64,000 nucleotides of DNA from an uncultured Oscillospiraceae bacterium (GTDB lineage Bacteria; Bacillota; Clostridia; Oscillospirales; Oscillospiraceae): contig CANQVL010000001.1 in assembly GCA_947627285.1 (NCBI GenBank), positions 124,001 through 188,000 of the forward strand. Direction: 5' to 3'. This document shows positions 51,721-61,207 of this stretch, piece after piece; the stretch's first letter is position 1, and each line of letters starts with the position of its first letter. Made by a program: the position numbers and the translations under genes. The notes under the pieces are model-generated. The model was given only the letters and a program-made list of their open reading frames with translations. It ran no database searches and had not been told where the DNA came from.

Positions 51721-53203
51721 GCTTCACCATCCTGTTCCCTATCCATTCCTTCACCCGGTCCCTCAGGACCTTGCTCCATACCACCCACAGCACCGCCGCC
51801 GCGAGCAGCGCAGCCAGAATGAAATCCATGTTCTCCTTCAATATCTCGTTGCGGTATCGCTTGTAGGCGATGGAGTAATACTGCTTGTCGTGACCGATCT
51901 TAAAACAGCTCATGGCCTCCCTGTTGCGTCCCGCCGCCAGGTAGCTCTTGCCGATACCCACGTAGGCGAGCTCAAAGTTGGAGTCCAGCTTCAAAACCTC
52001 CCTCCAGCACTCCACCGCCCGTGTCTCGTCGCCGTCGTACCGGAGCCCCACCGCCTGATTGATGAGCTCCCCGTATTTCGTGGCGGAGAACAGGTCGATA
52101 AGCCTTCGGTTGGAGTCCAGCACCAGGAGCCTGTCTCCGCTGGTGTCGATAGCCACCGGCGTGGTGAAGGTCCCCTCCTGACTGCCAAGCCCGCCGAAGA
52201 TATAGAGGAGATTTCCCTCATGGTCGTAGGTGAATATCCTGCCTCGGGAGGAGTCCAGAATGGAGTATATCCCCTTTTCACGCACCGCGATGTCCACGAT
52301 GCGCGACGGACCTGAATATGTGCCGAAAGCGCGCCAATCCAGGTCGCCCGACAGCTTGTTCACCTTCTGTATCACGTCCTCGCCGCTGGGATTCAAGCGC
52401 CGCGCCGACTGCTTCCCCTCCGGGTCCACGTTCGTGGCGTAGACGAAGCCGTCGCCGTCCACCTCTATCCCCGTGAACTCCGTGGGGATGTAGAGCTGTT
52501 GTCTTGCCCTCTGCTCCTTGGTGGAGAACCGCCGCCAGAATATCTGCCAGGGGGTGATCCTGACGTTGATGGTCCCGGTGAAGCCCAGGAAGCTCCCCTC
52601 CTCGTCGAAGGTCATGATCCCCTCGAACTGGTTCTTTGCGATAACGTATATACGGTCGGCGTAATCCACAGCCACCTTCAGCGGGGAGAACACGTAGCTG
52701 TCGCCCAGCACGTCCGATTTGGGGTCCTCTACTATCCGCACCAGCTCCCAGCCGCTGTCCAGCTCCACGACCCTGTTTTTACCGGAATCGGCGACGTACA
52801 GGTTGCCGTTTGAGGACATATACACCCCGCTTGGCCCGGAAAACGTGTCCCAGGTCCCGTTGTTGTCAAAGCCCTCCAGAACCGTCACCAGCCGGAAGGA
52901 GGGGTCCGTCACCACGATCCGGTTATTTCCCGTGTCCGCGATGTATACGTTGCCCGCCTCGTCCGTGTTCAGATCCTGAGGACCTGAAAAGCTGCCGCAG
53001 CCGATCGTCTCGCCGCTTACAGTCCCGTCCGGCAGATAGGCGGCGGGCGTGTACTTGATGTCCTTATAATAATCGTAGGTATAGGTCTCATACGGCACGT
53101 TCTGTCCCGCGTAAGCCCTGATACCGCAGACCTCCGAGGCGAGAATGAGCACGGCAAAGACAGCCGATACAGCTCTCAGGAGCCGCAGTCTCTTTTTCTT
53201 CAT
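51713..53203 (-). CDS. Secreted NHL-repeat protein with TPR and C-terminal membrane helix
   Basis: 496 residues. Signal peptide (about 1-32), then a beta-propeller of NHL repeats (DEAGNVYIADTGNNRIVVTD; MSSNGNLYVADSGKNRVVEL), two tetratricopeptide-like repeats near 395-450 (AVECWREVLKLDSNFELAYV; GKSYLAAGRNREAMSCFK), and a C-terminal membrane helix (about 463-480) with basic tail. This places the propeller outside the cell. Part of the importer operon; probable role in binding or assembly. Related genes often sit beside DUF5696 and YIP1 genes, as here. Confidence 0.
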   Translation of the reverse strand: MKKKRLRLLRAVSAVFAVLILASEVCGIRAYAGQNVPYETYTYDYYKDIKYTPAAYLPDGTVSGETIGCGSFSGPQDLNTDEAGNVYIADTGNNRIVVTDPSFRLVTVLEGFDNNGTWDTFSGPSGVYMSSNGNLYVADSGKNRVVELDSGWELVRIVEDPKSDVLGDSYVFSPLKVAVDYADRIYVIAKNQFEGIMTFDEEGSFLGFTGTINVRITPWQIFWRRFSTKEQRARQQLYIPTEFTGIEVDGDGFVYATNVDPEGKQSARRLNPSGEDVIQKVNKLSGDLDWRAFGTYSGPSRIVDIAVREKGIYSILDSSRGRIFTYDHEGNLLYIFGGLGSQEGTFTTPVAIDTSGDRLLVLDSNRRLIDLFSATKYGELINQAVGLRYDGDETRAVECWREVLKLDSNFELAYVGIGKSYLAAGRNREAMSCFKIGHDKQYYSIAYKRYRNEILKENMDFILAALLAAAVLWVVWSKVLRDRVKEWIGNRMVKRG

Positions 53204-53216
53204 ATCCGCGCCCCCC

Positions 53217-54101
53217 TTATTCCTTCATGCCGGAGGTGGTCATTGTCTCGATGATGTTGCTCTGGCAGATGATAAAAATGGTGATGGGTATGGCGGCGAT
53301 TATGAGCTGCACCACAGCTCCGGCGCCCTGCCTCGCCACGCCCCCGCCCACGATCTGATAAAGGGCGTACTGAAGGGGCTTGAGCTGCTCGCTGCGCAAA
53401 AATCCGCTGCCCGTGTTGCCCCACATGCTCTGGAACTGGAATATCGCCAGCGTCAGCCACGCGGGCTTTACGTTGGGCATCACTATCCGGAAGAAGATAC
53501 GCAGCTCCCCCGCTCCGTCGAGCCGGGCGGACTCGATGAGCTGATCCGGTATCTGCTCCATGAACTGCTTCATCAGATACAGCCCCAGACCGTATGCGAA
53601 GGCTGGCAGTACCACCGCCAAATATGTGTTGTTTATCCCAAGCCAGGAGATTATCATGTAGTTTGGTATGCTCGTCACGGTGTACGAGAACATCAGCGAC
53701 AGCACCACCGTCTGAAAGAGGAGCTTTTTCCCGGGAAACTCCCACTTCGCCAGCGGATACGCCGCCATGGACGCCACAAGCACGTGTCCGATCGTGCCGC
53801 CCCCGGTGATAATAAGCGTATTGAGTATATATCTGGAGAACGGGACCCACGAGCCGGACATCAGCACATACAGGTCGCTGAAATTGTCAAGCGACGGGTT
53901 CCTGACGAATATATGCGGCGGGTAACGGAACAGCTCGTCCAGAGGCTTCAGCGCGTTGTTTACTATCATCACCAGCGGCACCGCCATAAATACGCCGCAG
54001 ATGCCCATGATGACGAACAGGACCGTATTTCCCGCCATGGACCTGTTCAGCTGTCTCCTCCGCCTGACGCGCGGGAGCTTGATCATACTTGACATTGCCA
54101 T
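53217..54101 (-). CDS. Carbohydrate ABC transporter permease, MalG type (pair 2)
   Basis: 294 residues, six membrane helices, basic N-terminus (RVRRRRQLNRS) and EAA loop LIESARLDGAGELRIFFRIVMP. Starts five bases after the MalF-type gene. Together with 54106-55017 it is a second import channel in the same operon, distinct in sequence from the pair at 46608-48510. Confidence 0.
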   Translation of the reverse strand: MAMSSMIKLPRVRRRRQLNRSMAGNTVLFVIMGICGVFMAVPLVMIVNNALKPLDELFRYPPHIFVRNPSLDNFSDLYVLMSGSWVPFSRYILNTLIITGGGTIGHVLVASMAAYPLAKWEFPGKKLLFQTVVLSLMFSYTVTSIPNYMIISWLGINNTYLAVVLPAFAYGLGLYLMKQFMEQIPDQLIESARLDGAGELRIFFRIVMPNVKPAWLTLAIFQFQSMWGNTGSGFLRSEQLKPLQYALYQIVGGGVARQGAGAVVQLIIAAIPITIFIICQSNIIETMTTSGMKE

Positions 54102-54105
54102 ACCT

Positions 54106-55017
54106 CTACCCCACCCGTCTCAAAATTTTCTGGACGATCTGGTTTGTGCCCACCATCAGAGCGAACAGGACCGTAGCTATCGCGCAGGCGTACCCCATCT
54201 GATAGCGTGTGCCGCTGCCGTAATCCATCAGATGTGTCACTATCGTTGCTCCGGCGTAATTGACGCTGGGGTTGCCCGCCAGGTTGAGGGATATATCCGC
54301 CACCGCGAAGGACTGGGTGATCTGCATCACCGCGCCGAACATCAGCTGCGGCTTCATGGAGGGCAGGGTGATGTACCAAAGCTCCTGCCACCTGTTCTTG
54401 ATCCCGTCCATGGCGCCCGCCTCATAAAGTGTCCTGTCCACCGTCTGAAGTCCGGCGATGAACGTGAGGAAGCCGGTGCCCAGGCTCAGCCACAGCTGCA
54501 CCACGATGAGAATGGGCAGGACGTATCTTTCTGTCTGCATCCACTGGATTGGCGCGTAGGTGATGGCCCACTTCATCAGCCACCCGTTCAGATACCCGTA
54601 CCTGTCGCCGGAGATGATGATGGACCACACCATGAAGGCGTTGCCGGTGATGGACGGCGCGTAGAAGATAAGCGTCAAAAACGCCCGGAGCTTGCCGTGG
54701 AACTCGTTGATGATCCACGCGAACAAAAAGCACATCATGTAGCTCAGCGGCCCCGTGATGACCGCGAGGATGATGGTGTTCTTAAACGCCTTCTTGAAGA
54801 TGTCGTCGTCCAAAATGAGCTGTATGTAGTTTTTCCAGCCCACAAAATCCGGCTTCTCCAGCATATTGAAATTAGTAAAGCTGAGCACCACGGAGGTGAG
54901 CACCGGCAGCACCGTGAAAATGAAGAACAGTATGAAGTAAGGCGCGAGCATGGCGTAGCACGAACGGCACCGGTACATCTGGTGCCTCAGATACCTTCTC
55001 TTATCCGATCTGCTCAT
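54106..55017 (-). CDS. Carbohydrate ABC transporter permease, MalF type (pair 2)
   Basis: 303 residues with a basic, Tyr-rich N-terminus and six membrane helices; EAA loop LYEAGAMDGIKNRWQELWYITLP. Starts four bases after the stop of the giant solute-binding gene, GAGGTGA upstream. Likely forms the translocator for the sugar bound by that protein. Confidence 0.
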   Translation of the reverse strand: MSRSDKRRYLRHQMYRCRSCYAMLAPYFILFFIFTVLPVLTSVVLSFTNFNMLEKPDFVGWKNYIQLILDDDIFKKAFKNTIILAVITGPLSYMMCFLFAWIINEFHGKLRAFLTLIFYAPSITGNAFMVWSIIISGDRYGYLNGWLMKWAITYAPIQWMQTERYVLPILIVVQLWLSLGTGFLTFIAGLQTVDRTLYEAGAMDGIKNRWQELWYITLPSMKPQLMFGAVMQITQSFAVADISLNLAGNPSVNYAGATIVTHLMDYGSGTRYQMGYACAIATVLFALMVGTNQIVQKILRRVG

Positions 55018-55020
55018 GTC

Positions 55021-57996
55021 TCACATATCACCTCTTTCCCGGTCCTCCGCGACGGTCAATCCGAATTCCTGCCTCTTGCTGGTGATTTCGGAATTGATAT
55101 ATTGGATATACTCGTTCATCGCCTCTCTGGGCTGCATTTTCTTGTCCGCGTCCACCACCGCGTAGAACGCGTTGTTGATGTTCCTCCAGGTGAAGTAGCT
55201 CCCCGGCACCTGCCTTATGCCCTTCACGTTCTCAAGCTGTATCTCCAGCGCCTCGTAGTCGTCGGAGGGCCAGGGCAGATTTGCGAACGCCTCGATGTTG
55301 GCTGTGGGATATCTCGCCGCCTCGCCCATCAGCCCCTCCATCTCCTTCCCGTAGGAGGTCTGCGTCTCGGCGGAGGACCACCACTTCATGAACTCCCACG
55401 CGGCCTCCCTGTCCTTTGCGCCGCTCATCATCATGCAGGCCTGTCCCGTGCTGGCGGTGGTGTTGTTCACCGTCCCGTCCTCGCCCACAACGCCCGGCAG
55501 GGTAGTAAAGCCCCACAGCCCCTTGATGTCGGGAGCGGACACCTCCAGCACGTTGTAGTCCGTATAATCCGCGATGATGATGGGCGACTCCCCTGTGCGG
55601 AAGCGCTGCTCAACGCTGGTCGCGCGCTCCAGCCTGTAGTCGGTATAGTATTCGCAGTACGCCTTGAACGCGTTTATTGCCTCCTCGGAATCCAGCGCGG
55701 AGCGGGTACAGTCCTCGCTGTAAAGCTCTCCGCCAAACTGGTAAAGAAGGCTGGTGAACGTAAGCTCGCTCGGAAGCATCCCAAGGCTCATCTGGTTCTT
55801 TGACAGCTCCGAGATGACCACCTTCATCTCGTCCCAGGTCCTCGGAACCTCTATCCCCAGCTCATTGAGTATATCCTTCCGGTAGAACATCATCTCAAAG
55901 GTCTGCGTCTCCGGCAGGGCATACAGGGAGCCCTCAAAGGTGAAGGGCTCCAGGGCGCTGGAGCGAAAGCGCGACGCCACCTCCCGCCAATCCGGGAACT
56001 CGCTCAGGTCCACCACCGCGCCGCGAAGTCCGTAGTTGACAGGCAGATCGTTGGAGGCGGAGCTGTTGACGCTGCCGCTGGCGACCTGCAGGGCGACGTC
56101 CGGTCCCTGTCCGGCAAGCGTCGCCTGAAGCAGCGTCCCCATATCCACCAACATAAGGTTGACGTTTATGTTTTTCCGCGGCGTAAACGTCTCGTCCACC
56201 AGGGACTTTATCACGTTCGCCTGGTCGCGGCCCGTGCCCACCCAGACGGTGATGGTGCGCACGTCCTCCCCCTCCCTGGCGACGTTCCCGATGGCGTTGT
56301 AATCCACGATAAATGAGTAAAACAGCTTCTTTATCTCATGTATGAGCTTGTCAAGGAAGGAATTATTCGTCTTCGGCGTGTCGGTATCCGTTGACAGTAT
56401 ATATACCGCGTCCAGCTGCAGCGGCTGGGACTGGGCGTTGGAGATCCACGTCCCCAGCGCGCTGATGTTGGTCTTAAAGTCCCCCACCATCCTGGTCACC
56501 TTTTCGGTGTCCTTGAGTATGTCCGCCAGCTGGTCACGCATGGTGATGAGCACGTTCTCCTCACTGCCGCGCACGTTCAGCGCGTCCAGCGTGCTCAAAA
56601 TGCCGTCCAGGTCCTCCTTTATCTCCCTGAGCTCGCCCTCCAGCGTGGGGATCCGGCTCCCGACCCTGTAATCCCTGTATTCGTCAGGCGCCACGCCCGT
56701 TATGCGTATGATGCTCCGGTAGGCGCTGTTGAGCTTTGTGACCACGCTCTGCACGTCGCTGATGACCTGTGCGAAATCCCCCAGCACCACCTGCATCCGC
56801 AGGGTGTGGTGCCCCGCCGTAAGGTAAAACCGATATGGCTCCCCATTCCCGTCGGAGAGCCTTATCATGTCCCAGTCGCTCTTATAGGTGAACCCGTAGT
56901 GGCTCATCTCGCTGAAGGGGACCTGACCGTCAATTGTTATCCTTCGTGATACGTAAATCCCCCTCACAAAGTTCTGCTTGGCGTGGAGGGCGATGTTGTA
57001 AAAGCCGTCCGCGTCCACATCGAAGCCCCACTCGATCCACTGCCCGGTGTGGCTCCAGGAGTTCCCGCCGACGGTGTTGTTCTTCAACACCCTGGCGCTG
57101 TACGGATATATGGCAGGTGAGGACTGGTCCTGCACGGGGTAGAGCATACTGGAGGATTTTTTCTCCGAATCCTCCGCCTGCAGCTCCACGAACTGCCCCG
57201 ATGTATCCGCGGCGCCCTCGCTTTTCCACCTTTCAAGCTGGCTTTGATAGTCCAGGGGCTCCGCCTCGTTCTTCAGTATGACCGCGCCTATCACCATGGG
57301 CTCCCTCTCGGACACGATGGTTATCGTGTGGGGCCCCGCGGTCAGATAGATCGACAGCGGCTCCACCACATACCCGTCCACGTCATAGAGCGGAGAGGTG
57401 ATCCACTCCGGCGCCTCGATCTGCGTGGGCTTTAAGTCGTTCCCCTGGTTGTCCGTCATCCACTGATCGACGGAGTTCACCCAGACGCGGGAGAATTCCA
57501 CCTCCGTAAGCTGACGGTAAGGCAGCTCTCCGTCCACAAAGAACCCCCTCTGGATGGAGGAGCCGTTGCCATCGACAGGATAGTAGAGAAGGGACACCTG
57601 ATAAAGCCCCTCCGTGCGGATGTCCACCGGGTATTCGATCATTCCCGTATCCCGGGTGTACACCGACACCCCCGCGCGCCCCTCAAAGTCCCGCAGGAGC
57701 CGCAGCTCCTCCCGGCCCTCGTACCGCGTGTAGTCCCCGCCGTCTATCACATATACATCCTCGGGTCTCAGGCTGTCGGAATACCGCGCTATGTACTGCG
57801 CGTAATCCTGATACTCCGCCGTATAATTGAGGTCCTCCTTGTAGTCCTCCAGAGAGCGCTGTGACCGCTCCGCCGGAGCGCCCGCGCCGTCCGTACCGCC
57901 CTGCGCCAAAGCCTTCTCTGGGCAAACGCACAGGAGCGCCGGCAGAAGCAGGGCCCCCGCAAGCAATTTACTCAGCAGCCGTTTCATCTTCATCAT
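55021..57996 (-). CDS. Giant extracellular solute-binding protein with N-terminal beta-sandwich domains
   Basis: 991 residues from ATG 57996 (AGGAGA nine bases upstream). Signal peptide (MMKMKRLLSKLLAGALLL). Residues about 70-260 and 285-410 look like two related beta-sandwich, CBM-like domains, each ending with a TAGPHTITIV/TAGHHTLRMQ strand. A coiled-coil stretch follows (about 430-510). From about 575 to the end there is a family-1 solute-binding domain (VRTITVWVGTGRDQ; RTWDEMKVVISELSKNQ; GLWGFTTLPGVVGEDGTVNN; EAAWEFMKWWSS). Normal binding proteins are about 450 residues, so this is a fusion of glycan-binding and transport-binding modules. It lacks a clear lipobox, so anchoring may rely on an uncleaved signal. 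First transport gene of the operon, ahead of permease pair 2. Confidence 0.
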   Translation of the reverse strand: MMKMKRLLSKLLAGALLLPALLCVCPEKALAQGGTDGAGAPAERSQRSLEDYKEDLNYTAEYQDYAQYIARYSDSLRPEDVYVIDGGDYTRYEGREELRLLRDFEGRAGVSVYTRDTGMIEYPVDIRTEGLYQVSLLYYPVDGNGSSIQRGFFVDGELPYRQLTEVEFSRVWVNSVDQWMTDNQGNDLKPTQIEAPEWITSPLYDVDGYVVEPLSIYLTAGPHTITIVSEREPMVIGAVILKNEAEPLDYQSQLERWKSEGAADTSGQFVELQAEDSEKKSSSMLYPVQDQSSPAIYPYSARVLKNNTVGGNSWSHTGQWIEWGFDVDADGFYNIALHAKQNFVRGIYVSRRITIDGQVPFSEMSHYGFTYKSDWDMIRLSDGNGEPYRFYLTAGHHTLRMQVVLGDFAQVISDVQSVVTKLNSAYRSIIRITGVAPDEYRDYRVGSRIPTLEGELREIKEDLDGILSTLDALNVRGSEENVLITMRDQLADILKDTEKVTRMVGDFKTNISALGTWISNAQSQPLQLDAVYILSTDTDTPKTNNSFLDKLIHEIKKLFYSFIVDYNAIGNVAREGEDVRTITVWVGTGRDQANVIKSLVDETFTPRKNINVNLMLVDMGTLLQATLAGQGPDVALQVASGSVNSSASNDLPVNYGLRGAVVDLSEFPDWREVASRFRSSALEPFTFEGSLYALPETQTFEMMFYRKDILNELGIEVPRTWDEMKVVISELSKNQMSLGMLPSELTFTSLLYQFGGELYSEDCTRSALDSEEAINAFKAYCEYYTDYRLERATSVEQRFRTGESPIIIADYTDYNVLEVSAPDIKGLWGFTTLPGVVGEDGTVNNTTASTGQACMMMSGAKDREAAWEFMKWWSSAETQTSYGKEMEGLMGEAARYPTANIEAFANLPWPSDDYEALEIQLENVKGIRQVPGSYFTWRNINNAFYAVVDADKKMQPREAMNEYIQYINSEITSKRQEFGLTVAEDRERGDM

Positions 57997-58055
57997 CTGT
58001 CTTCTCCTACTGTCGCCATAATTCAAAAATCACCGTCTGCCCCTTCTCCGCCGCT

Positions 58056-59594
58056 TCAAAAAACGATCTCCAGCGGCGCGGCGGCAAGACCTGTTCCGCC
58101 GTAAAGCTGTGCCTGTCCGAAGCTGTACCGGGCGTAGCTCACCGCGGTCGGGACGTCTATACCCCCGGCGGTCACGCGGACGGTATCCGGCGCCGTCACA
58201 TGCGCCGAGGCGTCGCGGAAGACCCCGTCCGCCCCGGCGAGCCGGAACCCCAGTCCCTCTCCCGCCAGGTACAGCCCGCCGCCCACCCGGTCAAAGCGGA
58301 GGACCACCGCCCCGTCCTCCCTCCGGGCGTCCACGCACACCGGCGGCCTGCCCGTGACCGGCAGGCGGTAAACGCTCTCAAGGGCCAACAGCCCCAGCCG
58401 CGTCCCCGGAGTGCGCTTGTCCGTGGGGTGTACGTTGTCAAATTCCCCGCAGTCGGCGGTCACGACCATCTCCACCCCCGGGATACTTCCGGCGGCGTCG
58501 GCCTGGGCCTCCCTCAGTACGGGCCAGCGCATGGAGTCGCCGGCGGCGTGCTCGGCCTTACTTATGTACATCGGCAGCTGGACCAGAAGGAAGGGCTTCT
58601 CCTCCCCTCCCCAATCCTTCCGCCACCGGTATATCAGGTGCTCCAGCAAAGCCCTGTAGCGCTCCGGCCATTCCTCGTCCGTCTCCCCCTGGTAGTACCA
58701 AAAGCCCCGAATGGCGTAGGGAGCCATGCGCGAGAGCATGGAGCGGTACAGATTTCCCGGATATTGGAACCCCCTCCGTCCCATCGGGGGCGGCCATGGA
58801 TACGGCCCGCAATCCTTCTCAAGGACCTCCCGGCTCACGTCCGGCTCCGCCGCCCGGCGCGCCGCGACCCGCCCGTTCCAGATGTCCAGCTCCCGCTGAT
58901 ATGCCGCCTGCTCCCGCAGGAACTCCCGGTCAGACTTCCCGCCCACGCGGGCGTCGAATTCCTCTACGCACCTTATCCCCTCCGGGAAGGTCCTCAGCTC
59001 CTCCTCCGGCATCCAGCAGTGGGCGTAGGTGCCGCCCCAACAGCACACCAGGAGCCCCACATGTACGTCCGGCAGGCGCGATGTCAATGTGCGCCCCGCG
59101 TAGTATGCCACGGCGGACAGGTCTCCGGCGGTGTCCGGCCCGGAGACATGCCACCGGGGATGTCCTCCGCCGCCCTCGATCTCCTCGACCTCCTCCACCG
59201 TGGCGGCCTTTGCCGGGTGATAGAAGTGCAGTCTGGGGTCCAGGCTCTCCCGGACGGCGGCGTCGCCGTTGTCGGAGCCCGTCAGCGTCATCTCCATATT
59301 GCTCTGCCCGCCTGCCAGCCACACCTCGCCCCGCCAGACGCGTTCACAGCGGAGCTCTGCCGCCCCGCACCGCGCCTTAAGCGTGTAGGGCCCTCCGGCG
59401 GGACCCGCCGGCAGCTCGATTTTCCAACGCCCCGCCTCATCTGCCCGCGCTCCGGCGGAAACCCCGTCCAGCGAGACCTCCACCGTCTCCCCGGCAGGCG
59501 CCTCGCCCCATACGGGTACAGGCACGTCCCGTTGAAGCACCATATCGTCCCCAAAGATGACGTTCAAGCGAAATCCCACAGCGCCCTTTCCCAT
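58056..59594 (-). CDS. Sialate-O-acetylesterase-like carbohydrate esterase
   Basis: 512 residues. GDSL/SGNH-type esterase of the SASA family: catalytic Ser in LAGGQSNMEMT (about residue 98), the WGGTYAHCWM segment, the GFWYYQGETDE block and a C-terminal His in FDNVHPTDKRTPG. The N-terminus is a small beta-sandwich (VLQRDVPVPVWGEAPAGE), and there is no signal peptide, so it would deacetylate imported sugars. ATG 59594 follows GGAGGG; the longer upstream frame is promoter DNA. It heads the ten-gene operon and would remove acetyl groups from mannan or xylan fragments. Confidence 0.
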   Translation of the reverse strand: MGKGAVGFRLNVIFGDDMVLQRDVPVPVWGEAPAGETVEVSLDGVSAGARADEAGRWKIELPAGPAGGPYTLKARCGAAELRCERVWRGEVWLAGGQSNMEMTLTGSDNGDAAVRESLDPRLHFYHPAKAATVEEVEEIEGGGGHPRWHVSGPDTAGDLSAVAYYAGRTLTSRLPDVHVGLLVCCWGGTYAHCWMPEEELRTFPEGIRCVEEFDARVGGKSDREFLREQAAYQRELDIWNGRVAARRAAEPDVSREVLEKDCGPYPWPPPMGRRGFQYPGNLYRSMLSRMAPYAIRGFWYYQGETDEEWPERYRALLEHLIYRWRKDWGGEEKPFLLVQLPMYISKAEHAAGDSMRWPVLREAQADAAGSIPGVEMVVTADCGEFDNVHPTDKRTPGTRLGLLALESVYRLPVTGRPPVCVDARREDGAVVLRFDRVGGGLYLAGEGLGFRLAGADGVFRDASAHVTAPDTVRVTAGGIDVPTAVSYARYSFGQAQLYGGTGLAAAPLEIVF

Positions 59595-59646
59595 TCCGGT
59601 CCCTCCGTTTCGTATCTTTTGTTCCCCGTGAACAGTTTTATATATT

Positions 59647-59689
59647 TTTATATATTTTTCTTGCGCTTTTTCCCAAGCCGTGATATGCT
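59647..59689. promoter_or_regulatory. Overlapping divergent promoters between the two esterase genes
   Basis: Plus strand: TTGCGC (59661-59666), 17 bases, TATGCT (59684-59689). Minus strand: TTGGGA (59671-59676), 18 bases, TATAAA (59647-59652). The two sets interleave, so polymerases would compete. Confidence 0.
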
Positions 59690-59716
59690 GTCTGCAAATC
59701 ACAAGGAGGTGTACCA

Positions 59717-60814
59717 ATGCAAAAAGCAAATGTATTTGAAATACCGGGTCTCTATCCCCTGGGACGGTTCCATGAGGCGTCCGCCCGGCGCGCCGGCGCG
59801 CTTCCCCTTTTTTGGAGCGGGAGCGGGCTGGAGGTGCGCTTTACAGGGTCTGAGCTCCACCTGATCCTGGAGGCCGATTATCGTGACATGGAGCCGTGGA
59901 TATCGGTGGAGGTCAACGGCGCTCAGCTCATCAGGATGCCCCTGGAACGCGGCGAAACCGACGTGCGCGTGTTCAGCGGCATGGCTCCCGGCAGCGTCAA
60001 GCGCGTGCGCCTTATGAATGAGTGCCAGCCGATGTCCGGCGACCCCGCTTACCTCGTCCTGGTGAAGGAGCTGCGCTGGGAGGGCGGCACGTTCCTGCCC
60101 GTCCCCGCCCCGGAGCTGCGCCTGGAATTTGTGGGCGACAGCATCACCAGCGGCGAGGGCGCCATCGGCGCCCGTCAGGAGACCGACTGGGTCACGGCGC
60201 TCTTCAGCGCCAGCCGCACCTGGGGCTGTGAGACCGCGAGACTGCTGAACGCCGATTTTCGCCTCATCAGTCAAAGCGGCTGGGGCATCCGCTCCGGCTG
60301 GGACAACGACCCCCGCCATGTGATGCCCGATGTTTATGAGCAGATCTGCGGCCCCGCCTGCGGTGAAATGAACGGCTCCCTTGGCGCGGGACTGGAAAAT
60401 GACTTTTCCGCCTGGCGGCCTGACGCGGTCATCGTCAACCTCGGCAGCAACGACGTCAGCGCCATGAACCAACCGGAATGGCGCGGTGACGACGGCAGAA
60501 CCTTCCGTCAGCTAAATACCGCTCAAGGTCTTGACATGATTGAGGACAGCGCGGCGGCGTTTTTGCGGACACTCAGAAAGCGCAACCCCTCCGCCCGCCT
60601 GGTGTGGGCCTACGGTATGGTGGGAGATCAGCTTCGTCCCCAGCTGGAACGAGCGGTGGAAAGGGTCCGCCGCGAGAGCGGCGACGGGCGCGTCTACTAT
60701 CTCCCCCTCCCCGCCATGACAGTCGAGACCGTGGGCGCCCGCGAGCACCCCGGCACACTCTGTCACAAAATGGCGGCGGAGACTGTCGCCAAATTCCTGA
60801 GGGAGATCCTATAG
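59717..60814 (+). CDS. CE2-like SGNH acetylesterase
   Basis: 365 residues. N-terminal jelly-roll (WSGSGLEVRFTGSELHLILEADY; WISVEVNGAQL) followed by an SGNH hydrolase domain, the layout of carbohydrate esterase family 2. Catalytic Ser142 is in FVGDSITSGEG, the oxyanion residues in VNLGSND, and the His in GAREHPGTLCH. No signal peptide, so it acts on imported acetylated manno- or xylo-oligosaccharides. ATG 59717 follows AAGGAGG. It is transcribed alone, divergent from the ten-gene operon, and ends at a strong terminator. Confidence 0.
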   Translation: MQKANVFEIPGLYPLGRFHEASARRAGALPLFWSGSGLEVRFTGSELHLILEADYRDMEPWISVEVNGAQLIRMPLERGETDVRVFSGMAPGSVKRVRLMNECQPMSGDPAYLVLVKELRWEGGTFLPVPAPELRLEFVGDSITSGEGAIGARQETDWVTALFSASRTWGCETARLLNADFRLISQSGWGIRSGWDNDPRHVMPDVYEQICGPACGEMNGSLGAGLENDFSAWRPDAVIVNLGSNDVSAMNQPEWRGDDGRTFRQLNTAQGLDMIEDSAAAFLRTLRKRNPSARLVWAYGMVGDQLRPQLERAVERVRRESGDGRVYYLPLPAMTVETVGAREHPGTLCHKMAAETVAKFLREIL

Positions 60815-60919
60815 CCGACGGAAGTCGAACCCGCGTAAAACGTTTGGGGGCAGCGCCGATATACTCAGCGCTGTCCCAAAAACCCGCTTTTCCATTGGCG
60901 CATTGGTCTCCCGTTCGTA

Positions 60920-60959
60920 AGCGGTGACTGGCGAAATTTTCGCCGGTCACCGCTTTTTT
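60920..60959 (+). terminator. Strong terminator of the CE2-like gene
   Basis: Sixteen pairs with one G-T wobble (AGCGGTGACTGGCGAA with TTCGCCGGTCACCGCT) and a run of six T's: a classical rho-independent terminator. Confidence 0.
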
Positions 60960-61087
60960 GTCCCGTCAGACCCTCCCCGATACCGGCGCGGAGTGATGCG
61001 TCAAGACCGCAACGCGGTTTTTCTCACATTTTCCCCCGTCCAAAGCGGCAATATACAGCAAAATGCACCAGTATCAAGAAATTTTAC

Positions 61088-61116
61088 TTGCATTATTTTG
61101 ACATTTTAATTATAAT
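61088..61116 (+). promoter_or_regulatory. Promoter of the AraC-family gene
   Basis: TTGCAT (61088-61093), 17 bases, perfect TATAAT (61111-61116). The leader to the GTG start is about 85 bases. Confidence 0.
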
Positions 61117-61207
61117 GGATATAAAAGGATTTGTCTTGCCAGTTTTGGGACAGATGGTGTCAAAAATTGCCGCCATAATTTACGCGTACAGAAAAGGAGG
61201 TTCCGAA

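Larger units (their letters stand above)
60815..61207. other. Intergenic stretch with two hairpins and the araC-type promoter
   Basis: No gene seen. It contains a hairpin at 60847-60877 (GGGGCAGCGC with GCGCTGTCCC), the terminator at 60920-60959, and the regulator promoter at 61088-61116. Confidence 0.

Noticed and set aside
60815..60840. GTCGAACCCGC resembling a tRNA T-arm
   Set aside because: No acceptor stem, anticodon arm or D-arm can be built around it.
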